In this document: piece after piece, positions 51,699-62,435 of the stretch | Numbering within the stretch: position 1 is the first letter of the stretch | Layout: the number at the start of each line of letters is the position of its first letter | The notes under the pieces: generated by a model | Databases searched by the model: none | The model's input: the letters and a program-made list of their open reading frames with translations, nothing else | Told to the model about the DNA's origin: nothing | Assembly: GCA_900546295.1 (NCBI GenBank) | Contig: URCK01000001.1 | Location: forward strand, 1 to 64,000 | DNA length: 64,000 nt | Direction of reading: 5' to 3' | Source: an uncultured Eubacteriales bacterium | Lineage (GTDB): Bacteria; Bacillota; Clostridia; Oscillospirales; Oscillospiraceae | Position numbers and translations under genes: made by a program

Positions 51699-51893
51699 AT
51701 GACAACTTACAAAAGCCTTTATCACCTGATGGTACGCTCCATGAGCGAAGCCATTGACCTTTACGATGCCGGCAAAGGTATTCTCGCCCGCGAAGTCATG
51801 CAAAAAGCCCTGCTGGAAGCGGAAGAGCAGGTCATCGCACATGACATCATCCCCGACGAGCCTATCGGCAGTACCGATTCAGCAGAAAACTAA
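51699..51893 (+). CDS. 64-aa helical protein, divergent to XRE gene
   Basis: Starts MTTYKSLYHLMVRSMSEAID and continues with an amphipathic helical segment (REVMQKALLEAEEQVIA) and acidic C-terminus. Strong AAGGAGG site at 51684-51690. Similar short proteins are common in Firmicutes as uncharacterised companions of small regulators; I assign no function. Ends only 12 nt before element B. Confidence 0.65.
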   Translation: MTTYKSLYHLMVRSMSEAIDLYDAGKGILAREVMQKALLEAEEQVIAHDIIPDEPIGSTDSAEN

Positions 51894-51904
51894 AAAAATC
51901 CCCA

Positions 51905-52174
51905 GCGCGGCGAGCGCAGCAATGCCGCCGCCCGCAGGCAGTCTGCCGCCGTGGGAACGTCACACGCGCGCTACGGAGTGCGCGCGGTTGATACCGGTAA
52001 CGAAACGCAGAAGATTCATGGCGAAGCCATGTACACCGCACTTACATTCCGCAGGCTGCGCAGCTCTTCGAGCCAAAGACTGCCAATGTGCAGGGTCGAG
52101 GGGGAAGGCCCCTCGTCTTTCTCTCGGGGGATTTAAAGGGGGATACTCTCTTCGAAAAGAGAGTATCCCCCTTT
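51905..52174 (-). repeat. Structured intergenic element, copy B
   Basis: Opposite orientation to copy A, downstream of glnS (minus strand). Carries the palindrome AAAGGGGGATACTCTCTT (52135-52152) with its complement (52157-52174), stem CATGGC/GCCATG (52017-52022, 52026-52031), stem GCGCGC/GCGCGC (51966-51971, 51980-51985) and the GGCGGC-type hairpin near 51908-51930. Several stems differ from copies A and C on both sides at once, keeping pairing. Confidence 0.72.
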
Positions 52175-52252
52175 GTCCGGCAGTGGCGCTCAGCGCCGCA
52201 CTATGCATACAGCGCAGCGCGCTGCAACCTCCCATCCCCCGCAAAGGGGGGA

Positions 52253-52297
52253 ATCAAAAGGGATACCCTCTTCGAAAAGAGAGTATCCCCCTTTGAT
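52253..52297 (-). terminator. Terminator-like hairpin after glnS
   Basis: ATCAAAAGGGATACCCTCTT ... AAGAGAGTATCC ... TTTGAT, closely related to the palindrome of element B, 26 bp after the glnS stop. Probably the actual glnS terminator, duplicated with or from the element. Confidence 0.6.
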
Positions 52298-52322
52298 TTC
52301 CGTTCCCTGCACCGGTGCAGGA

Positions 52323-54056
<1,734 letters not shown>

Positions 54057-54108
54057 GTCCTTCATTCCTTTCTTGTAGTCTGCTGCTTGGCAGACAAAAT
54101 AATGATAA

Positions 54109-54137
54109 ATTATACCGCGCTTTGCCGCGCAATGCAA
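54109..54137 (-). promoter_or_regulatory. SigA-type promoter of glnS
   Basis: Minus-strand TTGCAT (54137-54132), 17-bp spacer, TATAAT (54114-54109). No T-box between it and the start (about 50 bp). Confidence 0.82.
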
Positions 54138-54185
54138 GCAAAATATGCCAAGGCGCCCCATCCCGCCGGCGGGGCGTGTTGGCGC

Positions 54186-54767
54186 TTATGAAAAAAGCTC
54201 TTCCAGTTCTTCCCTGCTCATCAGGAGGTTGAGCACCTCCGTAAGTGCGTTAGCGCTCAGATGCTCGGGAAGCTCCAGCCTTTTGCACAGTGCCTTGCGC
54301 TTTGCGACGCTCTCCGGGCCGATCAGGCCGAGGTCGTAGAGGTCTGCTTTTGTGATGGAATTTCCCTTTACAGTGCTTTTTTCATCGATGGTCGCGCCCG
54401 CGCGGCGCAGGGCGTCGAGCAAGATCTCCGGCTTCATGCCCTCAACACCGAGCTTGCCCTCTTTTCCGCCCTTGCGCTTGCGCTTTTCCTTGCCGTAGAT
54501 GTCCGGCACGTAGGCTTGCAGCACGCGCCCCTCGGAGATATTGCCCTTGACGCGGTTGCGGATGACAAAGCCCGCGCCGTCGGGGTCGGTGAAGAGGATG
54601 ATGCCCCGCTCCCTGGCGAGCTTTCGTAAAAACGCCTGCTTTTCCTTATCGTTGAAGACGGCAAAGCCGCCAAGCTCCACGATGACCGCGTCCACGACCT
54701 GCGAGAGCGTATTTTTGTCGTACCGTCCCTCGACGACGATGACTTCCCTTACCTTCGGTTTTGCCAT
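54186..54767 (-). CDS. Toprim domain protein, RNase M5-like
   Basis: 193 aa from ATG 54767 (MAKPKVREVIVVEGRYDKN). Toprim features: VVEGRYDKNTL, FTDPDGAGFVIRNRVK (DxD), then a basic insert (YGKEKRKRKGGKEGK) and C-terminal helical part (SANALTEVLNLLMSREELEELF). Matches ribonuclease M5/DUF4093, which matures 5S rRNA. Four nt from holA stop region, so co-translated with holA. M5 specificity is inferred. Confidence 0.85.
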   Translation of the reverse strand: MAKPKVREVIVVEGRYDKNTLSQVVDAVIVELGGFAVFNDKEKQAFLRKLARERGIILFTDPDGAGFVIRNRVKGNISEGRVLQAYVPDIYGKEKRKRKGGKEGKLGVEGMKPEILLDALRRAGATIDEKSTVKGNSITKADLYDLGLIGPESVAKRKALCKRLELPEHLSANALTEVLNLLMSREELEELFS

Positions 54768-54771
54768 TTTC

Positions 54772-55815
54772 TCACTTCCCCTGTGCAAGGCGCATCAGCA
54801 GTAACTTAAGCTCGCCCTCGTTGTCGATGCCCTTTTCGCTCTTCATGCGCCGGTCGAGCTGCTGGCACATGAGAAGGCTCCTGCTGCACCACTCGCTCGT
54901 CGTCTTGCGCGCCGCCTCCATCAAAAGCCGCGCGGGGTAGTCCGAGCGCATCCCCCACAGCTCCATAAGCCAAAGCTTATCCTTGCCGTTGTCGAGCGCG
55001 ATGCGCGCGGTGTAGATGCGCCGCAGCTCCTTGCTGATGACCGCGAGGATGACGAACGGCTCCTCCTGCTTTTTGAGAAGCTGACCCAGAAGCTCGGACG
55101 CGCGCTTGTAATTTCCCTTCGTGATGGCGTTCGTCATGTCGAACACCACCGCGTCGAGCACGGGGTCCGCCACGGCGTTGATGTCGTCGACCGTGATGTT
55201 CTTTCCCTTGGCGTAAGCGCCGATCTTCTCGATCTCGGGCACAAGTCCGGTCATCAGCGCGCCACAGGTGAAGATCAGATGCTCCGCCGTCTGCGCGTCG
55301 ATGCCCTTTCCCAGCGCGCGGAAGCGGCGGCCGATCCAGTTGATGAGGTCGCTGCGCTCCTGCGCCTCGAACTTGACGCTCTGCGCGATCTTGTCGAGCG
55401 CCGCGCAAAGCTTTTTGTAGGTCTTGTTTGGCTTATATTCGACAAGGTCGTACACGAACACGAGGCAGCAGTACGGCGGAAAATCGCTGAGCAGCGCGAT
55501 GAGCGCCGTGCGCTGGTCCTCGGAGAGCTTGAAGAGGTCGCAGTCCGTCACCACGACGAGCGTGCGCTCGGCCATCATCGGCATCGCCTCGACCGCTTCG
55601 GAAAGTTCCTGCATCGTGAGCGTCTTGCCGCTCAGGCGGTGGTAATTGAACTCCTCAAAGCCCGCCGGAACGAGTTTTTTCCAAATTTCGCCGAGGTAGT
55701 ATTCGCGCAGGTAGCTTTCCTCGCCGTGAAAGATATAGACCTGGCCGATCTCTCCCGCGTTCAGGTCGCTTTTTAATTTCTGGTAGCCCTTGTTGGGCGT
55801 TTTTCTCTCTGCCAT
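54772..55815 (-). CDS. holA: DNA polymerase III delta subunit
   Basis: 347 aa clamp-loader subunit. GQVYIFHGEESYLREYYLGEI near residue 25-45 (delta N-terminal fold), FNYHRLSGKTLTMQELSEAVEAMPMM near 57-80, and C-terminal collar (KQEEPFVILAVISKELRRIYTAR near 245). Opens the beta clamp. Ends where the Toprim gene begins; starts 10 nt after comEC, in one transcript. Confidence 0.94.
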   Translation of the reverse strand: MAERKTPNKGYQKLKSDLNAGEIGQVYIFHGEESYLREYYLGEIWKKLVPAGFEEFNYHRLSGKTLTMQELSEAVEAMPMMAERTLVVVTDCDLFKLSEDQRTALIALLSDFPPYCCLVFVYDLVEYKPNKTYKKLCAALDKIAQSVKFEAQERSDLINWIGRRFRALGKGIDAQTAEHLIFTCGALMTGLVPEIEKIGAYAKGKNITVDDINAVADPVLDAVVFDMTNAITKGNYKRASELLGQLLKKQEEPFVILAVISKELRRIYTARIALDNGKDKLWLMELWGMRSDYPARLLMEAARKTTSEWCSRSLLMCQQLDRRMKSEKGIDNEGELKLLLMRLAQGK

Positions 55816-55824
55816 GTAGTCCTC

Positions 55825-58080
55825 TCAGTTCACTGTGATCAAAATATTGCCTTGCATATCCGTGCGGTACACGCTCATGCCCGCATCTGTCAGGCGCAGC
55901 AGCGCCTCCTCGGTCGGGTGTCCGTAGCTGTTGTCGCCCACGCTGATGACGCCGACCTCCGGTGTCACGGATTCGAGCAGCGTTGTGCCGGTGGAGTACT
56001 TTGAGCCGTGATGCCCGACGAGCAGCACCTCGATATCCGGAAGGTCATAGGTCTCGACGAGCTTCGTCTCGGTTTTCGCGTCCATATCGCCGGTGATGAG
56101 CGTGTCGAAGTCGCCGAGCGAGCACAGGATGGTGAGCCCCAGCTCGTTCGCACCCTCCTCGCCCACCGGCGGATAGATGTTCATCGTCGATGAGCCGTTT
56201 TTGATCTCCGTCACCTCAGTGACATAATGGATCTCCACACCGTAGCGCTCGGCAAGCGCTTCGACCCCGGCGCGGTCTCCCTCGCCCGCGTCAATGTCGG
56301 CAAGGTAGATGGTCGATGCGCTCATGCGTGCAAAGAGCGCGGCAAGGCCGTTGGCGTGATCCTCGTGATAGTGCGTCAGCACCACGCTGTCGAGCGTCGC
56401 GCCCGCGGAGCGCAGATAGTCCGCCGCGATGGCGCCGGCGTCGATATAGGAATTTTTGCTGCCGCAGTCCACGAGCGCCGCATGGCCCTCGGAAATGAGC
56501 AGCACACTCTCCCCCTGCCCCACGTCGAGCGCGACGACATTGAGCCCTCCGCGCTCATAGTGCAGCGCGTTGACCCTCGCCGCGGCGAAGAGCGACAGGG
56601 CGGCAAGCCCCACTGCCGCAAAGTAGCGGTACTTCCCGCGCTTTGCCAGCGCGCAGGTGATGAAGATCGCGTACACGTACGCAAGCCATGCGACGGAAAA
56701 CGCGGTGTTGAAATAGATGGCGTGGAACGGAAGCTCCTCCAAAAGTCCTGCGATGGCAAGCACCGCGCGAATGCCGAGCGCCGGCAGAAGCGCGCAGGCC
56801 GCGCCGAGCTGCGGCACAGCCGCCGCGACGATCACCGAAAGAAGTCCCAGCGCGAACACGATGCTCACGAGCCACAGGCAAAGTAAGTTGCTCAAAAGCG
56901 ACACGATGGAAAGCGTGCCGAAATAGTAGCAGGCAAGGGGCGTTGAAAACGCCATCGCGCCGAGCGTCGTCGAAAACGACAGCATCGCCGCGCGCAGGAG
57001 CTTGTGCTTCCCGCGCGCAAGGGCGACAAGCTTCGGCGTGAGGAAAATGATGCCCGCCACGGCGGAAAACGAAAGCTGCAAGCTGATGCTCGCGATGGCA
57101 AAGGGATTTTTAAGCAGAATGAGCAGCAGTGCAAACGAGATCGACGTCGGCGGGTCGTTGTCGCGCCCCAGAAGCGGCGCGATCATGCCCATCGAGATCA
57201 TGATGCACGCGCGCAGGATGCTCGGCGTCAGCCCCGTGACAAAGGCATAGAGGAAAAGGAGCGGGATGGTCACGGCGCAGCGGAGTTTTCGCTGCCTGCC
57301 GCCCATGAGCGCGCCGATCAGCGACGCCAAAAAGCAGCAGTGCAGACCCGAGACCGCCATCACGTGAGAAAGCCCCACCTCGGCTAAGTTGCTCGCGTCC
57401 TCTTCGTCGAGATATTTCTTATCCCCCAGCAGCAGCGCCCGCAAAAACGCGCCCTCGCGCTCGCCGTAGCTTTGCTCGATGGTCTCGCCGAGTTTCCTTG
57501 CGATGCGCTGCGGCAGATACCGCATCGCGCCCGCGTTCGCCTCGTCATACGAAGGCTCGCCGCGCTGATAGAGCAGGATATAGACGCCCTTGGCCGTGAA
57601 GTTTCGAAGGTGCAGCCCCTTCCCCGTCGGGTCGGTCGCGCTGTTGAAGAGCGCCTCCGCTGTCACATGCGCGCCGGGCGCGAGGTCCAAAAGCTCCGCG
57701 TCTCCGTAGTAGATGGCGCGTCCAGACAGACCGCGGTCCATGATCTTCACCGTGACCTTCGCGCCGTGGCTCGTCTCCTCGGCATAGCCCAAAAGCTCGA
57801 CCTCGACCGTGTCCTGCGTGCCGAGCAGCGCGTCGTTCGGCGCTTTGATAAAATGCGCATAAAGCGTGTTGTACCCGAACGCAAAGCATAAGCCCAGTGC
57901 GCACAAAAAGGCGCGCTTCGCCCACGCCCCGCGTTTTACCGCGCAGCCGCAAAACCCCATGATGAGCGCCGCCGACGCAAAAACGCCGCACAAGATGAGC
58001 GCCCATTGCGCGGGCAACAGATACTGCGCGAGCGCAACACCGAATGCGAACGCCGCGCAGAAGATCGCCAGTACCCTCAT
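55825..58080 (-). CDS. comEC: DNA internalization protein ComEC/Rec2
   Basis: 751 aa. N-terminal membrane segments and OB-like region (residues about 30-230), competence domain with LSHVMAVSGLHCCFLASLIG near 262 and SILRACIMISMG, about ten helices in total, then a C-terminal metallo-beta-lactamase domain (VVALDVGQGESVLLI near 515; VLTHYHEDHANGL near 560; LVGHHGSKYSTG near 670). Channel and nuclease for DNA uptake. ATG at 58080 overlaps the XRE stop (ATGA), so it is translationally coupled to that gene. comEA/comEB are not adjacent. Confidence 0.95.
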   Translation of the reverse strand: MRVLAIFCAAFAFGVALAQYLLPAQWALILCGVFASAALIMGFCGCAVKRGAWAKRAFLCALGLCFAFGYNTLYAHFIKAPNDALLGTQDTVEVELLGYAEETSHGAKVTVKIMDRGLSGRAIYYGDAELLDLAPGAHVTAEALFNSATDPTGKGLHLRNFTAKGVYILLYQRGEPSYDEANAGAMRYLPQRIARKLGETIEQSYGEREGAFLRALLLGDKKYLDEEDASNLAEVGLSHVMAVSGLHCCFLASLIGALMGGRQRKLRCAVTIPLLFLYAFVTGLTPSILRACIMISMGMIAPLLGRDNDPPTSISFALLLILLKNPFAIASISLQLSFSAVAGIIFLTPKLVALARGKHKLLRAAMLSFSTTLGAMAFSTPLACYYFGTLSIVSLLSNLLCLWLVSIVFALGLLSVIVAAAVPQLGAACALLPALGIRAVLAIAGLLEELPFHAIYFNTAFSVAWLAYVYAIFITCALAKRGKYRYFAAVGLAALSLFAAARVNALHYERGGLNVVALDVGQGESVLLISEGHAALVDCGSKNSYIDAGAIAADYLRSAGATLDSVVLTHYHEDHANGLAALFARMSASTIYLADIDAGEGDRAGVEALAERYGVEIHYVTEVTEIKNGSSTMNIYPPVGEEGANELGLTILCSLGDFDTLITGDMDAKTETKLVETYDLPDIEVLLVGHHGSKYSTGTTLLESVTPEVGVISVGDNSYGHPTEEALLRLTDAGMSVYRTDMQGNILITVN

Positions 58081-58289
58081 CGGCGCGCAGGGTCGTCCGT
58101 CAGCCCGAGCAGGTAGTCGGTGCTGACGCGGTAGTAGTCGGCAAGCTTGATGACTGCCCACACAGGGATCTCCCGCTCGCCGCTCTCGTAGCGGCGGTAC
58201 ACGCTGCGGTGCATATTGAGCATATCCGCGATCTGCTGCTGCGTCTGGTCATTGTCCTCGCGCAGATCACGCAGTCGTTTGGTATCCAT
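58077..58289 (-). CDS. XRE-family HTH regulator coupled to comEC
   Basis: 70 aa from MDTKRLRDLREDND: a lone HTH domain (TQQQIADMLNMHRSVYRRYESGEREIP; VIKLADYYRVSTDYLLGL). Stop overlaps the comEC start by 4 nt. GGGTGATT upstream. A regulator of its own competence or holA operon is possible but inferred. Confidence 0.88.
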   Translation of the reverse strand: MDTKRLRDLREDNDQTQQQIADMLNMHRSVYRRYESGEREIPVWAVIKLADYYRVSTDYLLGLTDDPARR

Positions 58290-58407
58290 AAACAATCACC
58301 CGGTACAATGCTACCAAACGGCAACATTATTTCCGGTAATTGTGTCCAAACGGAGCCTTTTGTAGTATAACAGCAATCCTCGCCCCTGCCAAGGGGGAAA
58401 TGCGGAG

Positions 58408-58662
58408 CAAAGGCGGCGAGCGAAGCAATGCCGCCAGTGCGCACCGCAGTCTGCCGCCGAGCAAACGTCACTCGCGCCCCACGGAGTAGGGCGCGGTTGA
58501 TATCGGTAACGAAACGCAGAAGACTCGTGGCGAAGCCACGTACACCGCACCTACACTGCGCAGCGCGTGCAGCCCTTCAAGCCCCAGACTCGCAATGCAA
58601 ATTTTCTCTGGGTGGGTTTAAGGGAGGGATATCTCTTTTCAAAAAAGAGATATCCCTCCCTT
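58408..58662 (-). repeat. Structured intergenic element, copy C
   Basis: Same orientation as copy B, downstream of the HIT gene on the minus strand. Palindrome AAGGGAGGGATATCTCTTTT (58620-58639) with complement (58643-58662); stem CGTGGC/GCCACG (58526-58531, 58535-58540); stem GCGCCC/GGGCGC (58474-58479, 58489-58494); hairpin GGCGGC/GCCGCC (58412-58435). Reads as a near reverse complement of copy A. Confidence 0.75.
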
Positions 58663-58710
58663 GTTCATGCAGCGCCCGCAGGGCGCTGCCATCCCCCTGC
58701 GGGAAGCTCC

Positions 58711-59049
58711 TTAGCCCGGAGGCCAGGTCATGTCGCGGCCGGAGAGCACATGGAAGTGCAGGTGCGGCACGCTCTGCCCCGCCTGCTCGCCAATATTGGA
58801 CACGACGCGGTAGCTCTCGATGCCCATTTCCTTGGTGAGCCTCGCAATGACCTCGAAGATGTGCGCGATGACGGCGCTGTTTTCAGCGCTCACGCCCGCG
58901 ACAGAAGCAATGTGCGTCTTCGGGATCACGAGGAAGTGCACAGGCGCCTGCGGCGCAATGTCGTAGAAGGCATAGCAGAGCTCGTCCTCATAGACCTTGT
59001 TCGAGGGGATCTCGCCCGCCGCGATCTTGCAGAACAGACAATCTGACAT
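58711..59049 (-). CDS. HIT family protein (histidine triad hydrolase)
   Basis: 112 aa. CLFCKIAAGEIPSNKVYED at the start, then APVHFLVIPKTHI, VVSNIGEQAGQSVPHLHFHVLSG with the HxHxH triad near residue 97-101. Hint-type nucleoside phosphoramidase. ATG at 59049 follows AAAGGAG. 37 nt after the DUF4250 gene, in the alaS operon. Confidence 0.95.
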   Translation of the reverse strand: MSDCLFCKIAAGEIPSNKVYEDELCYAFYDIAPQAPVHFLVIPKTHIASVAGVSAENSAVIAHIFEVIARLTKEMGIESYRVVSNIGEQAGQSVPHLHFHVLSGRDMTWPPG

Positions 59050-59086
59050 GTTGATTTCTCCTTTCTTTCTGTAAAGTTGTTTTGTT

Positions 59087-59260
59087 TTACACAAATTGAT
59101 TTTTCTCGGAATTATAAGTATATCCAATGCCTGCAAGCGTTTTTTCGATGCTCTCGCGCTCCGCATCCAGATCGTCGCAGAGCGCATCGAGAGAATCGTA
59201 AAAATCGCGCAGTTTCGTGTTCACGACACTCAGCAGCATCGCGGGGTCCTTGGGAAGCAT
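59087..59260 (-). CDS. DUF4250 family protein
   Basis: 57 aa starting MLPKDPAMLLSVVNTKLRDF, the DUF4250 hallmark, with a central helix (DSLDALCDDLDAERESIEK) and ending YNSEKNQFV. Function unknown. Starts four nt after the alaS stop, with AAGG inside the alaS end. Too short for default gene finders. Confidence 0.85.
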   Translation of the reverse strand: MLPKDPAMLLSVVNTKLRDFYDSLDALCDDLDAERESIEKTLAGIGYTYNSEKNQFV

Positions 59261-59264
59261 CGCC

Positions 59265-61934
59265 TTAACCGAGCTTGCTGAGGATGAGATCGTCCACCGC
59301 TGCGAGCGCGTCGTCGACCTTGCTCACCTCGGTGCCGCCGCCCATGGCAGAGTCGGGCTTGCCGCCGCCCTTGCCGCCGCAGATGGGCGCGATGGCCTTG
59401 ATGATGTCGCCGGCTTTGACGCCGCTTGCGACCGCGTCCTTGCCGCAGACTGCCAACAGCGTGACCTTGCCGTCGTTGACGGAGGCGAGCACGCCGACGA
59501 TCTTCGGCTCCTTGTCGCGCAGGAAGTCGCCGAGCTTGCGCATGGCGTTTGCATCCATACCGTCGCGCTGGGCGGTGACGAGCTTGAGGCCCTTGACCTC
59601 CTTGGCGGAGGTCAGGAAGGAGCGCGCCTCGCCGAGGGACGCCTGCTCCTTGAACTTTTCAAGCTGGCTTCTGATCTCCTTCATCTCGCTGAGCATACCG
59701 CCGATGCGGCTCTCCAGCTCGTTCGACGTGGTCTTGAGGAGCTGAGAGGCGCGCATGAGCTTCTCCTGACCGCTTCTGAGCTCTTCGAGCGTCTGGCGGC
59801 CGGTGATGGCCTCGATGCGGCGCACGCCGGAGGCAACGCTGCCCTCGCTCTTGATGCGGAAGAGGCCGACCTTGGCGGTGTTGTCAAGGTGCGTACCGCC
59901 GCAGAACTCCATGGACACATCGCCCATCTCGACCACGCGGACGACGTCGCCGTACTTTTCGCCAAACATCGCGATGGCGCCCTTCTTCTTCGCTTCCTCG
60001 ATGGGCAGCACCTCGGTCACAACGGGGATGCCGCGCAGGATCGCGTCGTTGACGAAGCTATCGACCGCGAGCAGCTGCTCGGGCGTGATGGACTCAAAAT
60101 GCGTGAAGTCGAAGCGCAGGCGGTCGGGCTCAACGAGAGAACCCGCCTGATGCACATGGTCGCCGAGCACCGCCTTGAGTGCGGCGTCGAGAAGGTGCGT
60201 GGCCGTGTGGCCGCGGCGGATGGCCATGCGGCGCTCCGCGTCGATGCTCGCCTCCACGGTCTCGCCAAGCTGGAAGCTGCCGTGGATGACCTTGCCGCTG
60301 TGCATGAACTTGCCGCCCTTGTTCTTCTGAACATCCGTGACCTCAAACACGGCCTCGCCGCAGCGGATGACGCCCGTATCGCCGATCTGGCCGCCCATTT
60401 CGGCATAGAACGGAGTCTTGTCGAGCACGATGATGCCCTCCACGCCGCTCATCATAGCCTCAGCCTGCTCGCCCTCGACCACCAGCGCGACGACCTTCGC
60501 ATCGTCGACGGAATCGTGGTCGTAGCCGACAAATTCGGTGGACGGAATGTCCTTGCCGAACTCAACGCCTGCCCAGCCGAGGTCGCCGAGCGCCTTGCGC
60601 GCCTCGCGGGCGCGGGTCTTCTGCTCCTGCATCTCGTGGTCAAAGGCCTTGCGGTCGAGCGTCATGCCCTCGTCCTCGACCATTTCGACCGTCAGGTCGA
60701 TGGGGAAGCCGTAGGTGTCGTACAGCTTGAACGCGTCCGCGCCGGAGAAGACGGTCTCTCCCTTTTCCTTGTGGGCGGAGAGAAGCTCGGTGAAGATCTT
60801 CATGCCGCCGTCGATGGTCTTGGCAAAGTTCTCTTCCTCCGTGCGGATGACCTTGGTGATATAGGCCTGACGCTCGCGCAGCTCGGGATAGTGGCCCTCG
60901 TTCTCGTGCACGACCGTGTCCACGACCTCGTAGAGGAAGGGACGGTTGACGCCGAGGAGCTTGCCGTGGCGGGCGGCTCTTCTCAGCAGGCGGCGCAGCA
61001 CGTAGCCGCGGCCCTCGTTGCTGGGCAGCACGCCGTCGCAGATCATGAAGGAGGCGGAGCGGATATGGTCGGTGATGACGCGCAGGGAAACGTCCTTCTC
61101 GCGGCTCTGGCCGTAGCTCGCGCCGGTGATCTCCGTGACCTTGTTGGTGATGTTCATCACGGTGTCGACATCGAAGAGGGAGTCGACGTCCTGGCACACG
61201 ACAGCAAGACGCTCAAGGCCCATGCCGGTGTCGATGTTCTTCTGCTTGAGCTCTTCGTAGTGGTCGTGGCCGTCGTTGTCGAACTGGGAGAAGACGATGT
61301 TCCAGACCTCCATATAGCGGTCGCAGTCGCAGCCGACGGTGCAGCTGGGCTTGCCGCAGCCGTACTTTTCGCCGCGGTCGTAGTAAATTTCAGAGCAGGG
61401 GCCGCACGGACCGGAGCCGTGCTCCCAGAAGTTGTCTTCCTTGCCGAACTTGAAGATGCGGTCCTCAGGAATACCGATCTCCTCGTGCCAGATGCGGAAC
61501 GCCTCGTCGTCGGCGGGCGTCGTTTCGTTGCCGGCGAAGACGGAGGGATAGAGACGGTTGGGGTCAAGGCCCACCCACTCGGGGCTTGTGAGGAATTCCC
61601 ACGCCCAGTGGATGGCCTCGGTCTTGAAATAGTCGCCGAACGAGAAGTTGCCGAGCATTTCAAAATAGGTGCCGTGGCGGGCGGTGTGACCGATGTTTTC
61701 AATGTCACCGGTGCGGATGCACTTCTGGCAGGTGGTCACGCGGTTGCGCGGCGGCTCCTGCTCGCCGGTGAAAAAGGGCTTCATCGGTGCCATGCCGGAG
61801 TTGATGAGCAGCAGCGACGCGTCGTTCTGCGGGATCAGGGAAAAGCTGGGCAGGCGCAGGTGGCCTTTCGTCTCAAAGAAGTGCAGGAACATTTCCCGCA
61901 GCTCGTTGAGACCGTAATTCTTGGGCTGAGACAT
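59265..61934 (-). CDS. alaS: Alanyl-tRNA synthetase
   Basis: 889 aa class II enzyme. N-terminal catalytic core (LREMFLHFFETKGH, NDASLLLINSGMAPMK, GDIENIGHTARHGTYFEMLGNFSFGDYFK, motif 3 LERLAVV), editing domain with HTATHLLDAAL near residue 570 and CGGTHLDNT near 668, and the C-terminal C-Ala module (GGKGGGKPDSAMGGG). Preceded by AAAGGAG. Third element of a T-box-controlled transcript after the lipoprotein. Confidence 0.97.
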   Translation of the reverse strand: MSQPKNYGLNELREMFLHFFETKGHLRLPSFSLIPQNDASLLLINSGMAPMKPFFTGEQEPPRNRVTTCQKCIRTGDIENIGHTARHGTYFEMLGNFSFGDYFKTEAIHWAWEFLTSPEWVGLDPNRLYPSVFAGNETTPADDEAFRIWHEEIGIPEDRIFKFGKEDNFWEHGSGPCGPCSEIYYDRGEKYGCGKPSCTVGCDCDRYMEVWNIVFSQFDNDGHDHYEELKQKNIDTGMGLERLAVVCQDVDSLFDVDTVMNITNKVTEITGASYGQSREKDVSLRVITDHIRSASFMICDGVLPSNEGRGYVLRRLLRRAARHGKLLGVNRPFLYEVVDTVVHENEGHYPELRERQAYITKVIRTEEENFAKTIDGGMKIFTELLSAHKEKGETVFSGADAFKLYDTYGFPIDLTVEMVEDEGMTLDRKAFDHEMQEQKTRAREARKALGDLGWAGVEFGKDIPSTEFVGYDHDSVDDAKVVALVVEGEQAEAMMSGVEGIIVLDKTPFYAEMGGQIGDTGVIRCGEAVFEVTDVQKNKGGKFMHSGKVIHGSFQLGETVEASIDAERRMAIRRGHTATHLLDAALKAVLGDHVHQAGSLVEPDRLRFDFTHFESITPEQLLAVDSFVNDAILRGIPVVTEVLPIEEAKKKGAIAMFGEKYGDVVRVVEMGDVSMEFCGGTHLDNTAKVGLFRIKSEGSVASGVRRIEAITGRQTLEELRSGQEKLMRASQLLKTTSNELESRIGGMLSEMKEIRSQLEKFKEQASLGEARSFLTSAKEVKGLKLVTAQRDGMDANAMRKLGDFLRDKEPKIVGVLASVNDGKVTLLAVCGKDAVASGVKAGDIIKAIAPICGGKGGGKPDSAMGGGTEVSKVDDALAAVDDLILSKLG

Positions 61935-61999
61935 AAGTTGGTTTCTCCTTTTATTGTAAAATTTCTTGTTGTTCGTTTTTTCTTCGGCGATGTGCCGTT

Positions 62000-62416
62000 T
62001 TATTTTCCTCGCACGTCCAAGCCGATCAGGTTCATCTCCGTATCGAATGCGATGCGGAATACCACGGACTTTTTGTCGTATTTTGCGCCGATGACAGCGA
62101 TGGCGTGCGGCTCGTCCGCGTCTGTCACGCCTGTCACCATCGAATCCTTGACCTTTTTGAAACTGCCGCGCCCATCGGTCGCGGCGTCCATCATCTTTTT
62201 GATATCATCGGCGCTCGTCTGCTCGCGCACGTCCTCGCGCAGCGCGTCGTAGACCTCTTCATATTCGCCTTTCGTCAGCTGCGACATGACGGCAAGTCCC
62301 GCGCGCGAGACCTCGTCCTCGTCCATGCCGTCGGGCAGCTTATTGCCCTTGCAGCCGCTCAGCACGAGAAGAAGGAGCATTGCAAGCGACGCGATCAGGT
62401 ATCCTCTTTTTCGCAT
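62000..62416 (-). CDS. DUF3887-like lipoprotein in the alaS operon
   Basis: 138 aa. Lipoprotein signal MRKRGYLIASLAMLLLLVLS followed by GC (lipobox). Mature part resembles DUF3887 extracytoplasmic proteins: GLAVMSQLTKGEYEEVYDAL, REQTSADDIKKMM, and DKKSVVFRIAFDTEMNLIGLDV. Cys at residue 22 would be lipidated. It lies between the alanine T-box and alaS, so it should share alaS regulation. Function unknown. Confidence 0.82.
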   Translation of the reverse strand: MRKRGYLIASLAMLLLLVLSGCKGNKLPDGMDEDEVSRAGLAVMSQLTKGEYEEVYDALREDVREQTSADDIKKMMDAATDGRGSFKKVKDSMVTGVTDADEPHAIAVIGAKYDKKSVVFRIAFDTEMNLIGLDVRGK

Positions 62417-62435
62417 AATCCTGTTCCTTTCTAAA

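Noticed and set aside
59217..62252. Open frame of 1011 codons on the + strand
   Set aside because: It is antisense to alaS, whose domains and motifs are complete. High GC in third codon positions keeps the opposite strand free of stops.
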